Shown here: positions 24,157-32,738 of the stretch, one piece after another
Layout of the letters: each line of letters begins with the position of its first letter
How positions within the stretch are numbered: the first letter of the stretch is position 1
Assembly (NCBI RefSeq): GCF_039595395.1
Contig: NZ_JBCNLP010000001.1
Location: forward strand, 1,550,001-1,614,000
Source: Novosphingobium sp.
Lineage (GTDB): Bacteria; Pseudomonadota; Alphaproteobacteria; Sphingomonadales; Sphingomonadaceae
Direction of reading: 5' to 3'
DNA length: 64,000 nucleotides
Position numbers and translations under genes: made by a program
Notes under the pieces: generated by a model
What the model was told of the DNA's origin: nothing
The model's database searches: none
The model's input: the letters and a program-made list of their open reading frames with translations, nothing else

Positions 24157-25403
24157 CATTTCTCTCCAAGGGTGCCGCGCGCCGCGCGGACGGCACAGGT
24201 GGTGCCAGAGGCCAGCGTACCCGCCAGCATCACAATGGTCGGGTCTTTGGCATTGTCCGAGACCAGCAAGGGTGAGCTGTAGCCGGGGCAGGCCGGGGCC
24301 TTGGGGGCATAGCTGCCGGTCGGGTCGACCAGCAGGGGGGCGGGGAGCTGCTTCCACGGGCCGGCGCCAAGCTGGGTGTTGATCATCAGCACGCGGCCGG
24401 ATTCCGGTTCCACAGTGACATGGCTCTCAGGGCCCGAAACGACGCGCTGGCCCACCGCAACAAGCGTGCCATTGCGCCCGCCATAGGGCGTCCAGGCGAT
24501 GGTCGGCGTGTGGAGCAGGCGATGGCCATCGGCGCTGGCGATTTGCGTGCCGAGGCTGGCAATCGGCGTCCAGTCCTGCCCATCGGGCGAGGTCTTGAGA
24601 TAGACCGAGCAGACATGATCGGCATCCGCCCCGGCCTGACAGTTCTCGAAGCTCATGGCGTAGCGCCCGTCGGGCAGGCGCAGCACGGTGGGCATGCCGG
24701 GACGGGCGAGGCCATCGCGGATGCCGACATCGAAGATCTCCGGGCCCCAGGTCGCGCCGCCATCGGTGCTGCGCACATGGGCGATGACCTGTGCCAGCCC
24801 GTCCGCCGAGGGGCGTTCGTCGGAATAGAAGCAATTGAGGCTGTGATCCGCCGTGATGGCGAAGAAGGGCTCCCAGATGCCGTGGCCCTCATTGTTGACC
24901 TGCAGGGCTTCGGAGGCGCAACTGCTGCGATAGGTCCAGTTGGCACCGCCGTCGCGGCTGATGAAGACTTCCATCGCCTGCTGGCGGAAATCGGGGCGGT
25001 TCCATGCGGTGCCTGCCGCCAGCAGCGTGCCTGCGGGCAGGTCGCCCTGCGCCTCGGGCAGCTCGAAGAGGGCGGGGGCCTCGATATCCCAGCCATGCAC
25101 GGTGTCGCGCACCACGCCGATGGGCTGGGGGGACCAGCTCTTGCCATTGTCCGTCGAGCGGTAGATCGGCAGACTGCCCTTTTCGCCCTTCACCCCGGCA
25201 TGGGCAAAAGTGGCCAGCAGCGTGCCATTCGCCGCCCCTGCATGGGCGAGGCGGATCACGCGGGGATAGCCGCCGGTTTCCTCCGGATTGGTGGTGTGAT
25301 CCGGCTGGAACAGGATCTGCCCGGCGGGCGGCGAAGGAGGGGCGGCGTGAGCCACCCCTCCCAGCATCATCGCGGGGGCGATGAGCGTCAGAGCAAAGCG
25401 CAT
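24156..25403 (-). CDS. Exported sialidase-fold (BNR/Asp-box) glycosidase, possibly GH93-like
   Basis: 415 residues with a signal peptide (GVAHAAPP). Four Asp-box turns are present: STDNGKSW, SRDGGANW, STDGGATW and TSPDGQDW, showing a six-bladed propeller. A true sialidase FRIP motif is not seen, so sialic acid is unlikely. The fold is also used by GH93 exo-arabinanases, which would suit a plant-polysaccharide locus. Its ATG overlaps the receptor stop by one base (TGATG), and its own stop overlaps the GH43 start, so the three are translated as a coupled set. Confidence 0.78.
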   Translation of the reverse strand: MRFALTLIAPAMMLGGVAHAAPPSPPAGQILFQPDHTTNPEETGGYPRVIRLAHAGAANGTLLATFAHAGVKGEKGSLPIYRSTDNGKSWSPQPIGVVRDTVHGWDIEAPALFELPEAQGDLPAGTLLAAGTAWNRPDFRQQAMEVFISRDGGANWTYRSSCASEALQVNNEGHGIWEPFFAITADHSLNCFYSDERPSADGLAQVIAHVRSTDGGATWGPEIFDVGIRDGLARPGMPTVLRLPDGRYAMSFENCQAGADADHVCSVYLKTSPDGQDWTPIASLGTQIASADGHRLLHTPTIAWTPYGGRNGTLVAVGQRVVSGPESHVTVEPESGRVLMINTQLGAGPWKQLPAPLLVDPTGSYAPKAPACPGYSSPLLVSDNAKDPTIVMLAGTLASGTTCAVRAARGTLGEK

Positions 25404-28111
25404 CAGAACTTCATCCGCGCGCCGATCGAGAAGGTGCGATCCTCCAGCCGGACATTCTGCGGCAGCAGCGGCGTGCCCAGATATTCATAGGCCTTGGCCT
25501 TGGTCAGGTTGGTGGCATCGACCGTCAGCGTCAGATACTTCTTCACATCATAGGAGACCGAGAGGTCCAGATGGCTCTGCGCCTTGATGACGTTGTAGGC
25601 GGGGAGCTGCAGACCGCCGGGGTTGAAGGAGTCGATGAACTTGCCGCGATAGTTGTAGGCAAGGCGGGCCGAGACGCCGTATTTTTCATACATCAGCACG
25701 GCATTGCCATTATGCTTGGACACATTGCCCAGCGGCGTGTTCACCGCCGCGCCGCCGAACACCAGCGGTGCCTGCGTGCTGCCGGTGATGTAGGTGTAGT
25801 TCATCTGCAGGCCCAGACCGCTCAGCGCGCCCGGCAGGAAGTCATAGAACTGCTGATAGCCCACTTCGACGCCCTGCAGCGTGCCATTGCCCGCGCTCTG
25901 CGGCTGGCTGATGGTGTAGGGCACGCCGCCGATGGTCGTTTGCACGCCATAGGTCTGGATGTAACCGTCGATCTTGCGGTGGAAATAGGCCGCCGTCAGC
26001 GAGCCCGACTTGTTGAAATACCATTCCAGAGTGGCATCGATGTTGTCGGACTTGATTTCCTTCAACTGCGGATTGCCCGAGGAGCCGAAGCCAAGGCGGT
26101 TGAGCGTCGGCGGATTGAGCGTCAGCGAGGGGTTGAGGCTGCCGAAGTCAGGACGGCTCGCCGTCTTGGCATAGGAGAAGCGCGCCTGCAGCTTGTTGGT
26201 CAAATGAGCGCGGACGCTGGCGTTGGGCAGCACATCCGTATCGGTGCTGCGCGCCGTGACCGGAGCGATCGAGGTGGTGTTGTCCGGGTTCACCGTGGTG
26301 GCGAAAGCGTTGATCGTGCGGTTGTTCTGCACCACGCGCACGCCAGCCTGACCGTCGAAGGCAATGTTGCCGATATCGAAGCCGTAGCCAGCCTGGACGT
26401 AACCGGCAAAGCTGTTCTCCACGGCGCGATAGAAGCGCGAGGGATCCTGCGCCGCATCACCCGTCGAGAGGCCATAGGCCGAGCGGATCTGCGCCTGATT
26501 GTTGAACAGATAGTTGATGTCGGGCGTGACGGCGGGGCTGATCCCGGCAAAGCCCAACTGGTTGGGCAGCGTTTCGAAGAAGTTCTGGCCAAAGACGCTG
26601 GTGGCCGAAACCAGCGGCGCGCCATTCTTCGAATAGGGGGTGGAGATCTGCGTCTCGCCCGTCGCGCCCGCATTGCGGTTGACGTAGCGGAAGCCGCCCG
26701 CGATCTTCTTCAGGAAGCCATGGTCGATATCATAGGTGGCATCGGTGCGCCAGGCGATCGAATTGCCGTAATTGCTGTCACCCGTCTGGAACAGGCCCTG
26801 AAGCTGGAACAGATTGGCGTTCATCTTGTCATTGCCGCGCAGGTTCCAGTTGATGTGGCCGCCGGTGTTGCTGACAAGATCGAAGGTCTGGTTGGGCAGC
26901 GAGGTGTCGATGATGAAGATGTTTTCGTTGAACGCCGAGTCGGTGTAGGCCACATCGGTCGTCAGCTTCAGATTGCCGCTGGTGACCTTGGCGCCGGTGG
27001 CGATCTGCGCGTCATGCGAGCTTTGACGGAAGGCCTGCGTGCTGGTGGCGACATAAGGGTTGTTGAACGTGCCCGAGGCCAGTTCGCAGGACTGATGCGC
27101 GGCAACCGTGCCGCTGGCGGGAATGTTCTCGCAGCCGCCGGCCTGAGAGGGCGAGTAAAGCTGCAGATTGCTGACCGACGAGGCCGAGCCCGGCACGCCG
27201 AAGTAATAGTCGATCTCGCGCTGTTCCTTGTAATGCGCATACATGCCGTCGACATAGATCTCGACATTGGGCGAGGGCTTCCACTGCAGGGCGAAGTTCG
27301 CCTGCGGGCGTTCGCGATGGCCGCGCGTGTAGAAGCCGCCGACCGCGTTCGAAACGAGGAAGTTGTTGCCGCTGATGTTCTGCTCGTAACGCGGATCGGA
27401 GAAGCTGGCGGGCTGGTTGTAATACTGCTTGCGGTAGGAGACATCGACCAGCACGCCGATCTCGCCAATATCCGTGTCCCAGCGGTTGCTGACCAGCAGG
27501 CCGACAATCGGGTTCACCTTCTTGGCATATTCACTGTATTCGCCGCGCGCCGTCAGGCCGAGCGAAAAGCCCTTGAAGTCAAAGGGCTTGTGCAGGTTGA
27601 TGTTGACCAGCCCGGCGATGCCGCCCTCGATCAGATCGGCGCTGCTGGTTTTGTAGACATTGAGTTCCGACACCGCTTCGGCGGGCAGATCCTGAAAGGC
27701 GAAACCGCGCCCCGAACCGGTGAAGATCTCGCGGCCGTTGAGCGTGGTGACCACATTGGGCAGGCCGCGGATCACGACGCGGTTGGTTTCGCCGGAATCG
27801 CGGAACACCTGCACGCCGGTGATGCGCTGCAGCGAGTCCGACACGGCATTGTCGGGGAACTTGCCGATGTCCTGCGCGACGATCGAGTCGACGACCTGCG
27901 GGGCAAGGCGCTTGATGTTCTGCGCCGAGGCCAGGGCGGCGCGCTGGCCGGTCACGATGATGTCGGCGGCGGCCGGTTGGCTGTCGGGTGCGGTGGGGGC
28001 AGCCGCTGCGGGGCTGACGGGCTGGGCCGTTTGCGCCAGTGCCAGGCCCGGCGATGCCAGGGCCAGCACGGTGGTGGATGCGGCCAACAGGAATTCACGC
28101 TTCAAGATCAC
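25403..28111 (-). CDS. TonB-dependent receptor for a carbohydrate ligand
   Basis: 902 residues from GTG 28111 with GGAGAAGG upstream. Signal peptide to about LALAQTA, TonB-box-like ADIIVTGQRA, and a plug of the Caulobacter/sphingomonad sugar-receptor type: VDSIVAQDIGKFPDNAVSDS, LQRITGVQVFRDSGETNRVV, VVTTLNGREIFTG and SADLIEGGIAGLVNI. The barrel ends SIGARMKF. It should import an oligosaccharide. It heads the operon with the sialidase-fold and two GH43 proteins and lies divergent from the GntR regulator gene, with two candidate operators between them. Confidence 0.93.
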   Translation of the reverse strand: MILKREFLLAASTTVLALASPGLALAQTAQPVSPAAAAPTAPDSQPAAADIIVTGQRAALASAQNIKRLAPQVVDSIVAQDIGKFPDNAVSDSLQRITGVQVFRDSGETNRVVIRGLPNVVTTLNGREIFTGSGRGFAFQDLPAEAVSELNVYKTSSADLIEGGIAGLVNINLHKPFDFKGFSLGLTARGEYSEYAKKVNPIVGLLVSNRWDTDIGEIGVLVDVSYRKQYYNQPASFSDPRYEQNISGNNFLVSNAVGGFYTRGHRERPQANFALQWKPSPNVEIYVDGMYAHYKEQREIDYYFGVPGSASSVSNLQLYSPSQAGGCENIPASGTVAAHQSCELASGTFNNPYVATSTQAFRQSSHDAQIATGAKVTSGNLKLTTDVAYTDSAFNENIFIIDTSLPNQTFDLVSNTGGHINWNLRGNDKMNANLFQLQGLFQTGDSNYGNSIAWRTDATYDIDHGFLKKIAGGFRYVNRNAGATGETQISTPYSKNGAPLVSATSVFGQNFFETLPNQLGFAGISPAVTPDINYLFNNQAQIRSAYGLSTGDAAQDPSRFYRAVENSFAGYVQAGYGFDIGNIAFDGQAGVRVVQNNRTINAFATTVNPDNTTSIAPVTARSTDTDVLPNASVRAHLTNKLQARFSYAKTASRPDFGSLNPSLTLNPPTLNRLGFGSSGNPQLKEIKSDNIDATLEWYFNKSGSLTAAYFHRKIDGYIQTYGVQTTIGGVPYTISQPQSAGNGTLQGVEVGYQQFYDFLPGALSGLGLQMNYTYITGSTQAPLVFGGAAVNTPLGNVSKHNGNAVLMYEKYGVSARLAYNYRGKFIDSFNPGGLQLPAYNVIKAQSHLDLSVSYDVKKYLTLTVDATNLTKAKAYEYLGTPLLPQNVRLEDRTFSIGARMKF

Positions 28112-28291
28112 ACGCCTTCTCCTCGGATTTTCTTTGTTTTTAGCTGATCATTGGGCACGGAAAGGCCCTGGGCGACGCGTGTCGCCATGCACCGATGTGG
28201 TGATATTTTGATTCAATAAATTGATTTTTATGTGTTTTTATTCTGTCCCTGCATCATCGTGCGGGTTGGCCCGCCACGATCTCGCCATTGC

Positions 28292-28307
28292 ATTTATCTT
28301 ATATAAT
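28292..28307 (-). promoter_or_regulatory. Candidate GntR operator, site 1
   Basis: On the minus strand it reads ATTATATAAGATAAAT, sharing TGTANGATAAAT-like bases with the sites at 28342 and 31574. The 28112-28509 gap is AT-rich and otherwise holds only the two divergent promoters. Confidence 0.4.
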
Positions 28308-28341
28308 GGGCATAGCATGGAGCGCGGCAGGCGCAAGCCAT

Positions 28342-28355
28342 TTGTACGATAAAAA
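28342..28355 (+). promoter_or_regulatory. Candidate GntR operator, site 2
   Basis: TTGTACGATAAAAA, whose core TTGTACGATAA recurs exactly at 31575 upstream of the epimerase-GH5 unit. It lies between the receptor and regulator genes. Confidence 0.5.
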
Positions 28356-28509
28356 GGCATTGAACAGATAAAATTTGCTTATGGTGGTTTTTAAGTGTCA
28401 CTTTGCTGTATGGCTGCTGGCCTTGACTGATACCCGAATAGGCAACGCAAAGGATTGCATTGGTCGATATGGTTGCTAGCCCGATACTGTGGATACTGGT
28501 GGGGTGATT

Positions 28510-29217
28510 GTGGAACAATCTCATTTGGGCAAAAATCTGACATATAGCATGCTCGACGCCTTGGGCCGGGCGATTGTCACGGGCGAGTTCGCCGGCAAAA
28601 GCTTCCCGACAGAGGCCGAGCTGGCCCAGTCCTATGCCGTCAGCCGTTCGGTCACGCGTGAGGCGGTCAAGATGCTGACCACCAAGGGCCTGCTCAGCGC
28701 CCGCCCTCGGCAGGGCACGATCATCCAGCCCGAGGCCGGATGGAATCTGTTCGACCCCGATGTGTTGCGCTGGTTGCTGGAGCGGAAGTTCTCGATCAAC
28801 CTCCTGCGTCATTTCAGCGAATTGCGCGTCTCGATCGAGCCTGCCGCCGCAGAACTTGCCGCCCGCAAGGCCACGCCCGAAGGGCTGGCGATGATCGAGG
28901 CGGGCTATCAGCGCATGGTCGCGGCCGAGGCCGGGCATGACGATCCGCTCGATGCGGATATCGCCTTCCATGTTGCCATTCTCGCGGCCTCGAACAATCC
29001 GTTCTACGCCCAGTTCCGCGATGTGGTGGAGACGGCGCTGCGCACCTCGATCCGCTTCACCAACCGCTTCAAGGGGCGCACCGCCAGCCTTCCGGCGCAT
29101 CGCGCGGTGAAAGTGGCCATCGAGGCGCGCGACAGCGCGGGCGCTCATACGGCGATGAGCCTGATCATCCGCGAGGTGATGCTGCTGATCGCCGATGCGG
29201 AGCGGCAGGAAGTCTGA
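28510..29217 (+). CDS. GntR-family (FadR/FCD) regulator of the galactan/galactose region
   Basis: 235 residues from GTG 28510; GGTGGGG lies upstream, and another in-frame GTG at 28489 is possible. The N-terminal winged helix (LTYSMLDALGRAIVTGEF, FPTEAELAQSYAVSRSVTRE) is followed by a helical FCD ligand domain with DADIAFHVAILAASNN and a distal His (LPAHRAVKVAIEARD), typical metal or acid-sugar binding. DgoR-like members repress sugar-acid genes until an aldonate or keto-deoxy acid binds. Its location between the receptor operon and the catabolic genes makes it the likely local repressor. Confidence 0.88.
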   Translation: MEQSHLGKNLTYSMLDALGRAIVTGEFAGKSFPTEAELAQSYAVSRSVTREAVKMLTTKGLLSARPRQGTIIQPEAGWNLFDPDVLRWLLERKFSINLLRHFSELRVSIEPAAAELAARKATPEGLAMIEAGYQRMVAAEAGHDDPLDADIAFHVAILAASNNPFYAQFRDVVETALRTSIRFTNRFKGRTASLPAHRAVKVAIEARDSAGAHTAMSLIIREVMLLIADAERQEV

Positions 29218-29220
29218 AAA

Positions 29221-29248
29221 ACCCCGGCTTTTCGTAAAAAGCCGGGGT
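29221..29248. terminator. Bidirectional terminator between convergent genes
   Basis: ACCCCGGCTTTT-CGTA-AAAAGCCGGGGT, a 12-base perfect stem whose A/T ends work in both directions. It separates the GntR gene from the GH5-like gene. Confidence 0.85.
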
Positions 29249-29258
29249 CAATAATCAT

Positions 29259-30368
29259 TTAATTGGACGTCAGCTTGGTGATCAGATCGACCTCGGCCTG
29301 ACGGTAGGGCGTGCCATCGGTGTGCAGCACATCGTGGAACCACAGGGTTGGCGTCACGCCGCCGACATAGGGGCGCTGCCAGCTGTCCCAGGGCATGCGG
29401 GTCTGCTCCTTGCCGTCGACAAAGCCCCAGTTGATCATGCCGATCTTGTGCTTCTTGCCCAGCGGCAGCGATCCGTCGAAGGTCGATCCCGCGCCGCGCG
29501 CCATATATTCGGTGCAGATGATCGGGCGGCCATAGGCCTCCAGCTTGGTCATCCGCAGCTCCATGGTCTCGGGCCAGCTGTAGTCGTGGAAGGTGATGAC
29601 GTCGGATTCGTTGAGCTGCACGTCCTCGATCGGGCGATGCTTCTCATTCGGCGCCCAGTCGGTGCCCAGCCATACGCCGCTGGTCAGCGGCTGGGTGGGG
29701 TTGGCCGAACGCGCCCACTGGAACACGCTGGGCAGCAGTTGGGTGACGAGCTGGGTCTTGTTGGCGGGCTGGCCGGGGTATTGATCGGCGCCATTGTCGG
29801 GCTCGTTCCACACATCCCAGCCCAGAATGCGGTCATCCTTGGCGAAGGCGCCGACGACGCCCTTCACATAGGCCTCAAGGCGCGGATATTGCTTGGGGTC
29901 CTGCAGGGCGGTCGTGCCGGGCGCCTGCACCCAGCCCGAATTGTGCACGCCGGGGATCGGCGGATGCTGCGGGCCCATCTTGGGATCGGGATCCCAGCAG
30001 CTGTCGAACAGCACGAAGAGCGGCTTGATGCCATGCTTGTGCGCGATGGTCAGGAAGGTGTCGATGCGCTTGGCAAAGCCCTTGGGGTCCTTTTCCCAAA
30101 GCTGGTCATGCAGGAAGACGCGCATGGTGTTCATGCCCATCTTCTGCGCCCAGCCCAGCTCCAGATCGATGCGCGCCGGATCGAAGGTTTCGGGCTGCCA
30201 CATCTCGAACTGGTTGATGGCGTTGGCGGGCAGGTAATTGGCGCCCACCAGCCAGCGCTGCGGGCCGTACCAGCTCTTGGCCTGCTCGGGCGTCCAGCGG
30301 TCGCGGGCGGCGGCGGGCGTGGCAAAGGCCACCGTGCCCGCAAGCACGGCGAGGATCAGTTTCTTCAT
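29259..30368 (-). CDS. Exported GH5-like (cellulase-clan) glycoside hydrolase
   Basis: 369 residues, signal peptide to about PAAARDRW. A clan-A TIM barrel is indicated by MGMNTMRVFLHDQLW, the acid/base motif GWDVWNEPDN and the nucleophile strand PIICTEYMAR, plus INWGFVDGKEQT near the end. The pattern is that of GH5-like enzymes often labelled 1,4-beta-xylanase, but specificity cannot be read. It follows the epimerase gene by 28 bases on the same strand, so both are one unit, probably controlled by the site at 31574. Confidence 0.85.
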   Translation of the reverse strand: MKKLILAVLAGTVAFATPAAARDRWTPEQAKSWYGPQRWLVGANYLPANAINQFEMWQPETFDPARIDLELGWAQKMGMNTMRVFLHDQLWEKDPKGFAKRIDTFLTIAHKHGIKPLFVLFDSCWDPDPKMGPQHPPIPGVHNSGWVQAPGTTALQDPKQYPRLEAYVKGVVGAFAKDDRILGWDVWNEPDNGADQYPGQPANKTQLVTQLLPSVFQWARSANPTQPLTSGVWLGTDWAPNEKHRPIEDVQLNESDVITFHDYSWPETMELRMTKLEAYGRPIICTEYMARGAGSTFDGSLPLGKKHKIGMINWGFVDGKEQTRMPWDSWQRPYVGGVTPTLWFHDVLHTDGTPYRQAEVDLITKLTSN

Positions 30369-30396
30369 TGCATCACTCCGTGATTATGTCTTGCTG

Positions 30397-31530
30397 TCAG
30401 CGCTTTGTGGAGAAGCGATAGATGATGTGATTGGCATAGGTCTGGCCCGGATCGAGCCGCACCGAACCGAACTCCGGACGGTTGGGCGTGTCGGGGAACA
30501 TCTGCGGCTCCAGCACGACGGTATCGCCCTCGCGATAGATATGGCCTGCCTTGCCGGTGATCGTGCCGTCGAGGAAATTGCCCGAATAGAACTGGATACC
30601 CGGCTGATCGGAGAGCACCTCCATCACCCGGCCCGAAAGCGGATCTTCGACCCGCGCCATGGTCTGCATGGCGCCCGGCTTGGTGCGGCTGACCACCCAA
30701 TTGTGATCGTAACCGCGCCCGAAGCGGATCTGCTCGTCGCGCCCATCGCGCACGCGCAGGCCGATGGCGGTGGGGGTGCGGAAATCGAAGGGCGTGCCGG
30801 CCACCGGGCGGAACTCGCCGGTGGGGATGGCGGTGGCGTCGGTGGGGGAATAGGTGGTGGCCGGGATCATCATGAGATGCCCCATCGCGCCCGCCGCCGA
30901 GCCCTCGCCATTGAGGTTCCAATAGGTGTGGTTGGAGAGGTTGACCACGGTCGGCGCATCGGTGGTGGCGCCGTAATCGACAGCGAAATTGCCCTTGTCG
31001 TCAAGGCTGTAGGTGGCCGTGGCAGTCAGCGTGCCGGGATAGCCCTGATCGCCGTCGGGGCTGACATAGCGCAGCGTCACGCTGGGGGTGGCGCCGCCCT
31101 TGGTCGAGACCACCGACCACACGACCTTGTCAAAGCCCTTGGTGCCGCCATGCAGCGCATTGGGGCCATCGTTGACCGGGGTCTGGTACCGCTTGCCGTT
31201 GAGCGTGAACTGGCCCTTGGCGATGCGATTGGCGACACGGCCGACCGTGGCGCCGAAATAGTTCGGCTTGGCAAGATAGCCGGCCAGATCGTCATAGCCC
31301 AGCACCACATCGGCCTTCTTGCCATTGCGGTCGGGCACGATCAACGCCTGCACGCTGGCGCCAAGGGTCAGGATCGTGGCGCTGATGCCCTTGCCATTGT
31401 CCAGCGTGATCGCCTCGACCGCGCTGCCGTCGGGCATGGTGCCGAAAGGCTTGCGCTGCACGTCACCTGCCAGGGCGGGCCCGGCCATCAGGACGGCCAG
31501 GGCAATGCCCGACCCCATTGTCTTTCGCAT
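30397..31530 (-). CDS. galM: Exported aldose 1-epimerase (mutarotase)
   Basis: 377 residues from ATG 31530 with GAGGAAAG upstream; a signal peptide (AGPALAGDV) places it in the periplasm. GalM landmarks are GATVGRVANRIAKGQF, NDGPNALHGG, NLSNHTYWNLNGEG with the catalytic His, and EVLSDQPGIQFYSGNFLDG. The base Glu lies in VVLEPQMFPD. It interconverts alpha and beta anomers of the released sugar, usually galactose, before uptake or oxidation. That suits the galactose dehydrogenase and sodium symporter genes nearby. Confidence 0.92.
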   Translation of the reverse strand: MRKTMGSGIALAVLMAGPALAGDVQRKPFGTMPDGSAVEAITLDNGKGISATILTLGASVQALIVPDRNGKKADVVLGYDDLAGYLAKPNYFGATVGRVANRIAKGQFTLNGKRYQTPVNDGPNALHGGTKGFDKVVWSVVSTKGGATPSVTLRYVSPDGDQGYPGTLTATATYSLDDKGNFAVDYGATTDAPTVVNLSNHTYWNLNGEGSAAGAMGHLMMIPATTYSPTDATAIPTGEFRPVAGTPFDFRTPTAIGLRVRDGRDEQIRFGRGYDHNWVVSRTKPGAMQTMARVEDPLSGRVMEVLSDQPGIQFYSGNFLDGTITGKAGHIYREGDTVVLEPQMFPDTPNRPEFGSVRLDPGQTYANHIIYRFSTKR

Positions 31531-31573
31531 GTCGGCTTTCCTCTCCATCGGTGCAGGCCTCTGCCCATGTCAT

Positions 31574-31587
31574 ATTGTACGATAAAT
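31574..31587 (+). promoter_or_regulatory. Candidate GntR operator, site 3
   Basis: ATTGTACGATAAAT, 44 bases before the galM start. It shares an 11-base identical core with site 2 at 28342. Confidence 0.5.
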
Positions 31588-31605
31588 AGCAGTTTGGCTT
31601 CGGAT

Positions 31606-31678
31606 GCAACCGGGGAATGCTGCGAGGCACTCGCAAGTGATCTCACCATATGGGAAAATCGCGATTTTCCCCGGTTGC
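31606..31678. repeat. Nested inverted repeats between galM and the sugar dehydrogenase gene
   Basis: Outer arms GCAACCGGGGAA (31606-31617) and TTCCCCGGTTGC (31667-31678), with an inner palindrome GGGAAAATCGCGATTTTCCC at 31652-31671. The inner element could be a terminator of the dehydrogenase gene, which stops at 31686 on the minus strand, or a REP-like repeat. Confidence 0.55.
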
Positions 31679-31685
31679 GCTGCGT

Positions 31686-32618
31686 TTAAAATTCAAAAGG
31701 CGCGACCCGCTGTTGCTGCCCGACCATAAAGGCATCGGCCACCAGCGTGAGCGGCGCCAGATCGACATCGACGGCGGCGCTGCGCACCAATTCGGCAAAG
31801 CGGGCGTAAAGGCGCGGATATTCCGCATCGGGATGATCGGGCTGGGCTTCGCCGTCGATCAGCATCTTGCTGCCGCCATCGCGCAGCAGCAGGGTGCCGT
31901 CGCTGGTCTCGATGGCGATTTCCCAGGTCTGCGGCCCGGTCTGGAGGAAGTCGAACTCGGCCGAGATCGGCGCGCCGCAGGCATGGCGCATGGACAGGCT
32001 GGCGGCGATGGGAGATTCGCGATTCTCCGGGATATCGAGCGACGCCGCGTCCATGGCGACCGCGCCGGGCATGATTCGCGTCAGGATCGACAGAGCGTTG
32101 ATTCCCGGATCGAAAACCCCGAATCCACCAGCCGCGAAAATCCATTCCTGCCCCGGATGCCAGCGCCGCACATCCTCGCGCCAGGCGATTCGCACGCTCT
32201 TGAGGCTGCGTCCGGAAAGCCAGTCGCGCGCCGCATCGACATGCCCGGCCTCACGCGAATGCCAGGTTGCGAACAGCGCGCGCTGTGCTTTTCCGGCATC
32301 CGCCACCAGCACCTGCGCCTGCGACAGCGCCACTGCCGGAGGCTTTTCCAGCATCACATGCAGACCGGCGGCCAGCGCCTCGCGGGCGATGGTGGTGCGC
32401 ACCTCGGGCGGGGTGCAGAGGCTGACCGCCTGCACGTCGAGCCCCGCCGCCAGCAGGGAGGGCAGGTCGTGAAAGGCCGTGATGCCCTCCACACGGCTGG
32501 AGGGGCTGACCGTGGCGACCAGATCGAAAGCGGGGTTGGCGGCGATGGCGGGGATGTGCTGATCGCGGGCGATCTTGCCGATTCCAACGAGTGCCAAGCG
32601 GATTGGGGTGCCGTTCAC
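31686..32618 (-). CDS. Gfo/Idh/MocA-type D-galactose (L-arabinose) 1-dehydrogenase
   Basis: 310 residues from GTG 32618 with GAGG eight bases upstream; an ATG at 32636 adds six codons but lacks a binding site. Rossmann motif LALVGIGKIARDQHIPAI, then GLHVMLEKPPA with the conserved Lys-Pro, FATWHSREAGHVDAARDWL, and WREDVRRWHPGQEWIFAAGG. These blocks match Azospirillum L-arabinose/D-galactose 1-dehydrogenase as I recall it. It oxidises the sugar to its lactone with NAD(P). The kinase and aldolase in the same region point to D-galactose as main substrate. Divergent from the dehydratase operon. Confidence 0.85.
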   Translation of the reverse strand: MNGTPIRLALVGIGKIARDQHIPAIAANPAFDLVATVSPSSRVEGITAFHDLPSLLAAGLDVQAVSLCTPPEVRTTIAREALAAGLHVMLEKPPAVALSQAQVLVADAGKAQRALFATWHSREAGHVDAARDWLSGRSLKSVRIAWREDVRRWHPGQEWIFAAGGFGVFDPGINALSILTRIMPGAVAMDAASLDIPENRESPIAASLSMRHACGAPISAEFDFLQTGPQTWEIAIETSDGTLLLRDGGSKMLIDGEAQPDHPDAEYPRLYARFAELVRSAAVDVDLAPLTLVADAFMVGQQQRVAPFEF

Positions 32619-32643
32619 ATGATGTTCCTCTTCCATGTCCGTT

Positions 32644-32656
32644 TTATATGATATAT
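32644..32656. promoter_or_regulatory. Candidate GntR operator, site 4 (weaker)
   Basis: TTATATGATATAT in the divergent promoter gap (32619-32738); eight of eleven bases match the TTGTACGATAA core of sites 2 and 3. Confidence 0.3.
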
Positions 32657-32738
32657 GCGCTCAATCAGGTCAATGAGCTTGGTGCGCCGCTCGACCGGAT
32701 CAGCAAGGCGCCAGGCATGTAGCGGATCGAGGATGATT

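Noticed and set aside
24156..25403. True sialidase (neuraminidase)
   Set aside because: Asp-boxes are present but no FRIP motif or sialic acid catabolic genes are seen.
25571..28147. Long plus-strand frame opposite the second TonB receptor
   Set aside because: Same antisense artefact; the receptor on the minus strand has signal, plug and barrel features.
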